A stretch of 64,000 nt of DNA from positions 62,001 through 126,000 of the forward strand of contig NZ_JAHXDN010000004.1 in the NCBI RefSeq assembly GCF_019375555.1, written 5' to 3'. The notes below the pieces were generated by a model. It saw only the letters and a list, made by a program, of their open reading frames with translations. It searched no databases and was not told where the DNA came from. Every line of letters starts with the position of its first letter. Positions within the stretch are counted from its first letter, which is position 1. Made by a program: the position numbers and the translations under genes. The stretch is from Roseobacter insulae. GTDB taxonomy: Bacteria > Pseudomonadota > Alphaproteobacteria > Rhodobacterales > Rhodobacteraceae. Shown piece after piece: positions 61,398 through 64,000 of this stretch.

Positions 61398-61976
61398 TCA
61401 GTCCCCGGTGACGGTGTGATCCTGTCGCATCAGCAGGGCATGATCGTCCTCGCCGCGAATGCGGAACGTCGCGTTGATTGCCATATGCTCATTGAAGCCC
61501 AGCAAAGTTTGCACGAGCGGCGCGTCAACCCCGGCAAAATCACCCGTCGCACCGGTGATCGGACGGGCGTTTTCCACCCCTATATCCGCGATCTCCGATC
61601 CCTGGGTGACGATCATGTCACCGTCCTTGAAGTCAAACACCTGGCGGCTGATCACCCAAACGCCGGTGGTTGCATTGCCCGCCTCGCCGACGAAGTACCC
61701 GTCGCAGGTCCATGTGCCCAGAACCAGGTCCGGAAAGGCCGGGCTGCCATCCGGCAGAACACCCGCCGTGTCGGCATCCAGCGTGCCCTCTGGATAGATA
61801 TATCCCTGCGAAACGAATGCATTGCCATGTGCGGGCATGCCATTTTCGTGCAGCGGTGTGGCTGCCATGAAAATCCGGGTATGGTCTTCGGCCACATCAA
61901 ATGCGTCCGGGTTGTCGGCATTGGCCGGGCCGATCAGGGGCAACAGCAGGGCTGTCGAAAGAAGAAGGTTTTTCAT
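61398..61976 (-). CDS. Secreted beta-barrel protein (allene oxide cyclase/dirigent-like)
   Basis: 192-aa protein. ATG 61976 begins the signal peptide MKNLLLSTALLLPLIGPANA, and the longer frame is discarded. The mature part (FDVAEDHTRIFMAA, GTWTCDGYFVGEAGNATTGVWVISRQVFDF, ITGATGDFAGVDA and FNEHMAINATFRIRGED) has the repeating beta pattern and GATGDF-type turn of allene-oxide-cyclase/dirigent-like barrels. Role unknown. Sits 62 nt before the GNAT gene in the second methyltransferase operon. Confidence 0.68.
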   Translation of the reverse strand: MKNLLLSTALLLPLIGPANADNPDAFDVAEDHTRIFMAATPLHENGMPAHGNAFVSQGYIYPEGTLDADTAGVLPDGSPAFPDLVLGTWTCDGYFVGEAGNATTGVWVISRQVFDFKDGDMIVTQGSEIADIGVENARPITGATGDFAGVDAPLVQTLLGFNEHMAINATFRIRGEDDHALLMRQDHTVTGD

Positions 61977-62129
61977 TTTTGAAATCCATTTTTGTAGGGT
62001 GGGGAGGAGGTTTGAACGGCGGTGCAATCATATTGCTGTACAACGCCGCCCCCATTCCGGTGGCCCGTCTGCGGGGCGCCGGAATGTCTTGGTCAGGTCG
62101 CGCCCGGGGCACAACCGGATGTTTCGGGG

Positions 62130-63065
62130 TCAGGCAGCCCGCGTGGCCTGACAGATTTCGGCGACATGCCGGTGGTCCGTGCCACAGCAGCCGCCCATGA
62201 CCGTCAGGTTCGGCAGCACATCCGAGAGCCCGGCATAAAGCTGCCCCAGCTCGACCGGGTTACCGTCATCCAGTGTCTCGCAGGCGTCCAGTTCGGCGTG
62301 GCTCATCCGCGACGCATTGGCGCGCAAGCCCATAATCCGCGTGGTCCACTCCCCTTCCAACACGTGCGCAAAATGATCCGGATGCGCACAGTTGATCATG
62401 AAGTAGGCCGGATAGCTGTCTGTTGCCCGGTCCACCGCCGCAATTGCGTCCCTGAGGGTTTCGCCTGACGGCAGCAGCCCGTCCGTCTCCAGTGTGAACG
62501 AGATCGACACCGGTATGTTGATATCTCTGGCTGCGATAACGATACCAATGGCTTCGGCGGAATATGTGAGCGTCGCCGCCGAGACCATGTCAGCGCCAAA
62601 TTCGGCGAACCATCCGATCTGTTGCTTGTGATACGCGGCGGCCTGAGCGACCGTCAGCAGACGCGAGGGCGCGTAGCCATCGTCCTGCGGACCGAGCACG
62701 CCGTTGATCACGAAGGGTGACGCCGGTGTCTCCCGCGCGTCGCGCAATCGGGCCAGGGTCACGATTGCTTCGCGGTGAATTTCCCGCAAATCGTCTTGGG
62801 AGAGTCCAAGCTCGGTCGCCCAGCGTGCGCTGGCCCGCCATGTCGGTGTATCCATGACGAAGCCGCGCTGTTCATCTGTCGCCAATCGCGCATAACGCTG
62901 CATATAGACATCCATGGCGCGCAGTCCCGCGTCCGTTTCCAGCGCCTTGAACGCTGCAAACAACGGCAGCTCGATGCCTTCGTGAAACACAAGCGTTGTT
63001 TCAAGTCCGCCATCCGTGATCATCTGCTTGCCGGCAAGCTGGGGCAATGCGTGTCGATACTTCAT
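62130..63065 (-). CDS. Homocysteine S-methyltransferase family protein (second copy)
   Basis: 311-aa paralogue of the enzyme at 18014. The Zn ligands are C226 in MINCAHP and C293/C294 in GGCCGTD. The start MITDGGLETTLVFHEG and NGVLGPQDDGY match the first copy closely. It heads a minus-strand operon (secreted barrel protein, GNAT, dihaem peroxidase) and is divergent from the winged-helix/TolB-like regulator at 63235. Two paralogues with parallel neighbours suggest related but distinct methyl-thiol substrates. Methyl donor unknown. Confidence 0.85.
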   Translation of the reverse strand: MKYRHALPQLAGKQMITDGGLETTLVFHEGIELPLFAAFKALETDAGLRAMDVYMQRYARLATDEQRGFVMDTPTWRASARWATELGLSQDDLREIHREAIVTLARLRDARETPASPFVINGVLGPQDDGYAPSRLLTVAQAAAYHKQQIGWFAEFGADMVSAATLTYSAEAIGIVIAARDINIPVSISFTLETDGLLPSGETLRDAIAAVDRATDSYPAYFMINCAHPDHFAHVLEGEWTTRIMGLRANASRMSHAELDACETLDDGNPVELGQLYAGLSDVLPNLTVMGGCCGTDHRHVAEICQATRAA

Positions 63066-63156
63066 CTCTCAATCCTTTGTTGGGGTGCCGGAAAGGCGGC
63101 AGGCTGTCGATACGCAAGGACCTACCGGACGGGGCTTGGCCAAGCTTGAGCAAAGG

Positions 63157-63178
63157 CTGAGAAATTCCTGAGATGTTC
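63157..63178. promoter_or_regulatory. 11-bp tandem direct repeat between divergent methyltransferase and regulator genes
   Basis: CTGAGAAATTC (63157-63167) and CTGAGATGTTC (63168-63178) match at 9 of 11 positions. OmpR/CadC-type winged-helix domains usually bind direct repeats of 10-11 bp. It lies 57 bases before the regulator start and 92 bases before the methyltransferase start. Confidence 0.45.
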
Positions 63179-63234
63179 TGGAAGCTGTGGTAGTGCAAGC
63201 GTAACAGCAACTCAGAATATGCGTGTGACAGATC

Positions 63235-64000
63235 ATGAAGGTTTCAATCGGGGATGCCGAAGTAGATTTTGACCGGATGCTGGTCACCCGCGCCGGGGAG
63301 ACGCATCGGCTGACCCGTCAGTCCGCCGGAATTTTAAAGTCACTTGTCGACGCCTCGGGCGAAATCGTCACTAAGGACATGTTGATCGCCCGGGTCTGGG
63401 ACGGGCGGATCATTACCGATGCCACCTTATCCACCGCGATCAAGGAAGCCCGGCGCGCTGTCGGTGACAGTGGCAGTGCTCAGCGGATCATCGAGACGGT
63501 GCATGGGGTGGGCTTTCGCCTGAAGGGCCAGGTTGCGCCGGAGCCAGTTGCAAATCAGTCGCCTCGCAATCAACCCTGCATTGCCGTGCTGCCATTTCGA
63601 AACATCGGGGGAAACCCCGCAGATCACTTTGTGAGTGATGGCTTGACGGACGAGGTCATCTCAAACCTGTCGCGGTTTCGGGATCTGAAAGTCCTTGCGC
63701 GCAACACCTCTGAAGCCATTGCGGCAGGCCGCCTTGATCACGCTCAGATGTTTGACAGGTACGCTGTCGACTATGCCGTCGAAGGAAGCGTGCGGCGCTC
63801 TGATCGAAGGTTGCGTGTCACGGTGCAGGTCGCCTCGACCGACACCGGGGCGATCCTCGTGACGGAGCAGTTCAATCGCGAAGCCTCGCTGGATGCGCTT
63901 TTCGATGTGCAGGATCAGATAGCATCGCTCTGCGCGGGGCGCCTCGCCGGGCCACATGGCCCCGTCGCACGGCAAGCGGCCATCAGAGCGCGCGCGGCCC
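63235..64000 (+). CDS. Winged-helix (Trans_reg_C) regulator with TolB-like/FlgO domain (partial, 3' end outside window)
   Basis: 255 codons visible, no stop before the edge. Residues 1-100 are a CadC-type winged helix (LTRQSAGILKSLVDASGEIV, ARVWDGRIITDATLSTAIKEARRAVG, IIETVHGVGFRL). From ~115 a TolB-like N-terminal domain begins (CIAVLPFRNIGGNPADHFVSDGLTDEVISNLSRFRDLKVLARN). This pattern belongs to adenylate-cyclase-type or TPR-carrying regulators. Its full length will include a C-terminal region not shown here. Divergent from the second methyltransferase operon, which it may control via the 11-bp repeats between them. Confidence 0.8.
   Translation, partial: MKVSIGDAEVDFDRMLVTRAGETHRLTRQSAGILKSLVDASGEIVTKDMLIARVWDGRIITDATLSTAIKEARRAVGDSGSAQRIIETVHGVGFRLKGQVAPEPVANQSPRNQPCIAVLPFRNIGGNPADHFVSDGLTDEVISNLSRFRDLKVLARNTSEAIAAGRLDHAQMFDRYAVDYAVEGSVRRSDRRLRVTVQVASTDTGAILVTEQFNREASLDALFDVQDQIASLCAGRLAGPHGPVARQAAIRARAA

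Noticed and set aside
1-64000. tRNA, rRNA, CRISPR arrays, insertion sequences, phage genes
   Set aside because: None seen by eye: no regularly spaced repeats, transposase or integrase motifs, or cloverleaf-like sequences were found. A tRNAscan or ISfinder search would settle it.

Overview
The window is GC-rich, densely packed chromosomal-type DNA. It most likely comes from a marine alphaproteobacterium of the Roseobacter/Rhodobacteraceae group. The support is the gene content: a TRAP transporter, PhnCDEE and AfuABC-type ABC systems, a DUF1217 protein, DUF1127, a VTC/DUF4956 pair and a cytoplasmic AAA+ gene set of a kind I associate with this group. I see no rRNA, tRNA, CRISPR array, insertion sequence or phage gene. 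The species cannot be named from the sequence alone.

Region 1 (1-14.4 kb) looks like a phosphorus acquisition and storage island. On the minus strand, a DeoR-type regulator leads a tightly coupled phnD-phnC-phnE1-phnE2 operon that ends in a 39-codon ORF and a Gph-like HAD phosphatase cut by the window edge. Divergently, a Na/Pi-cotransporter/PhoU protein, a 46-aa ORF, an AfuA-type binding protein, a fused double permease, an ATPase and a histidine-phosphatase-fold protein form one operon, which meets an inositol-monophosphatase-family gene head-on. Next come a VTC-domain polyphosphate-polymerase-like protein and its DUF4956 membrane partner, preceded by a triple 11-bp repeat resembling a Pho box. 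My reading is uptake of organic phosphates, dephosphorylation and storage as polyphosphate.

Region 2 (14.9-17.5 kb) has a secreted SH3-like protein, a strong terminator, and a PQQ-dependent sugar dehydrogenase with its cytochrome c. Region 3 (17.9-30 kb) has a homocysteine-S-methyltransferase-led operon: secreted protein, OsmC, DUF1127, FAD monooxygenase, a cysteine synthase-glutaredoxin fusion, GNAT and alpha/beta hydrolase. An AraC regulator, a secreted esterase and a ketopantoate-reductase-like gene follow. Three copies of a tandem direct repeat with a 21-bp period mark what is probably one AraC-controlled regulon.

Region 4 (30.5-41.4 kb) has a winged-helix/TPR regulator and an eight-gene minus-strand catabolic operon: SMP-30 lactonase, three-subunit molybdenum hydroxylase, BKACE, TetR, FlK-like thioesterase and AceE/transketolase-like enzyme. 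A palindrome overlaps its probable promoter. Region 5 (41.6-45.2 kb) makes and degrades a sucrose-like sugar (sucrose or mannosylfructose): GT4 synthase, S6PP-type phosphatase and GH32-like hydrolase. Region 6 (45.6-52 kb) is an uncharacterised module: a coiled-coil protein, two unknown proteins, an AAA+ ATPase and a DUF1523 membrane protein. Region 7 (52-57 kb) is LysR plus a DUF1445 hydro-lyase plus a TRAP transporter. Region 8 (57.3-64 kb) has a four-repeat DUF1217 protein, a dihaem peroxidase, and a second homocysteine-methyltransferase operon, divergent from a winged-helix/TolB-like regulator that runs off the window.
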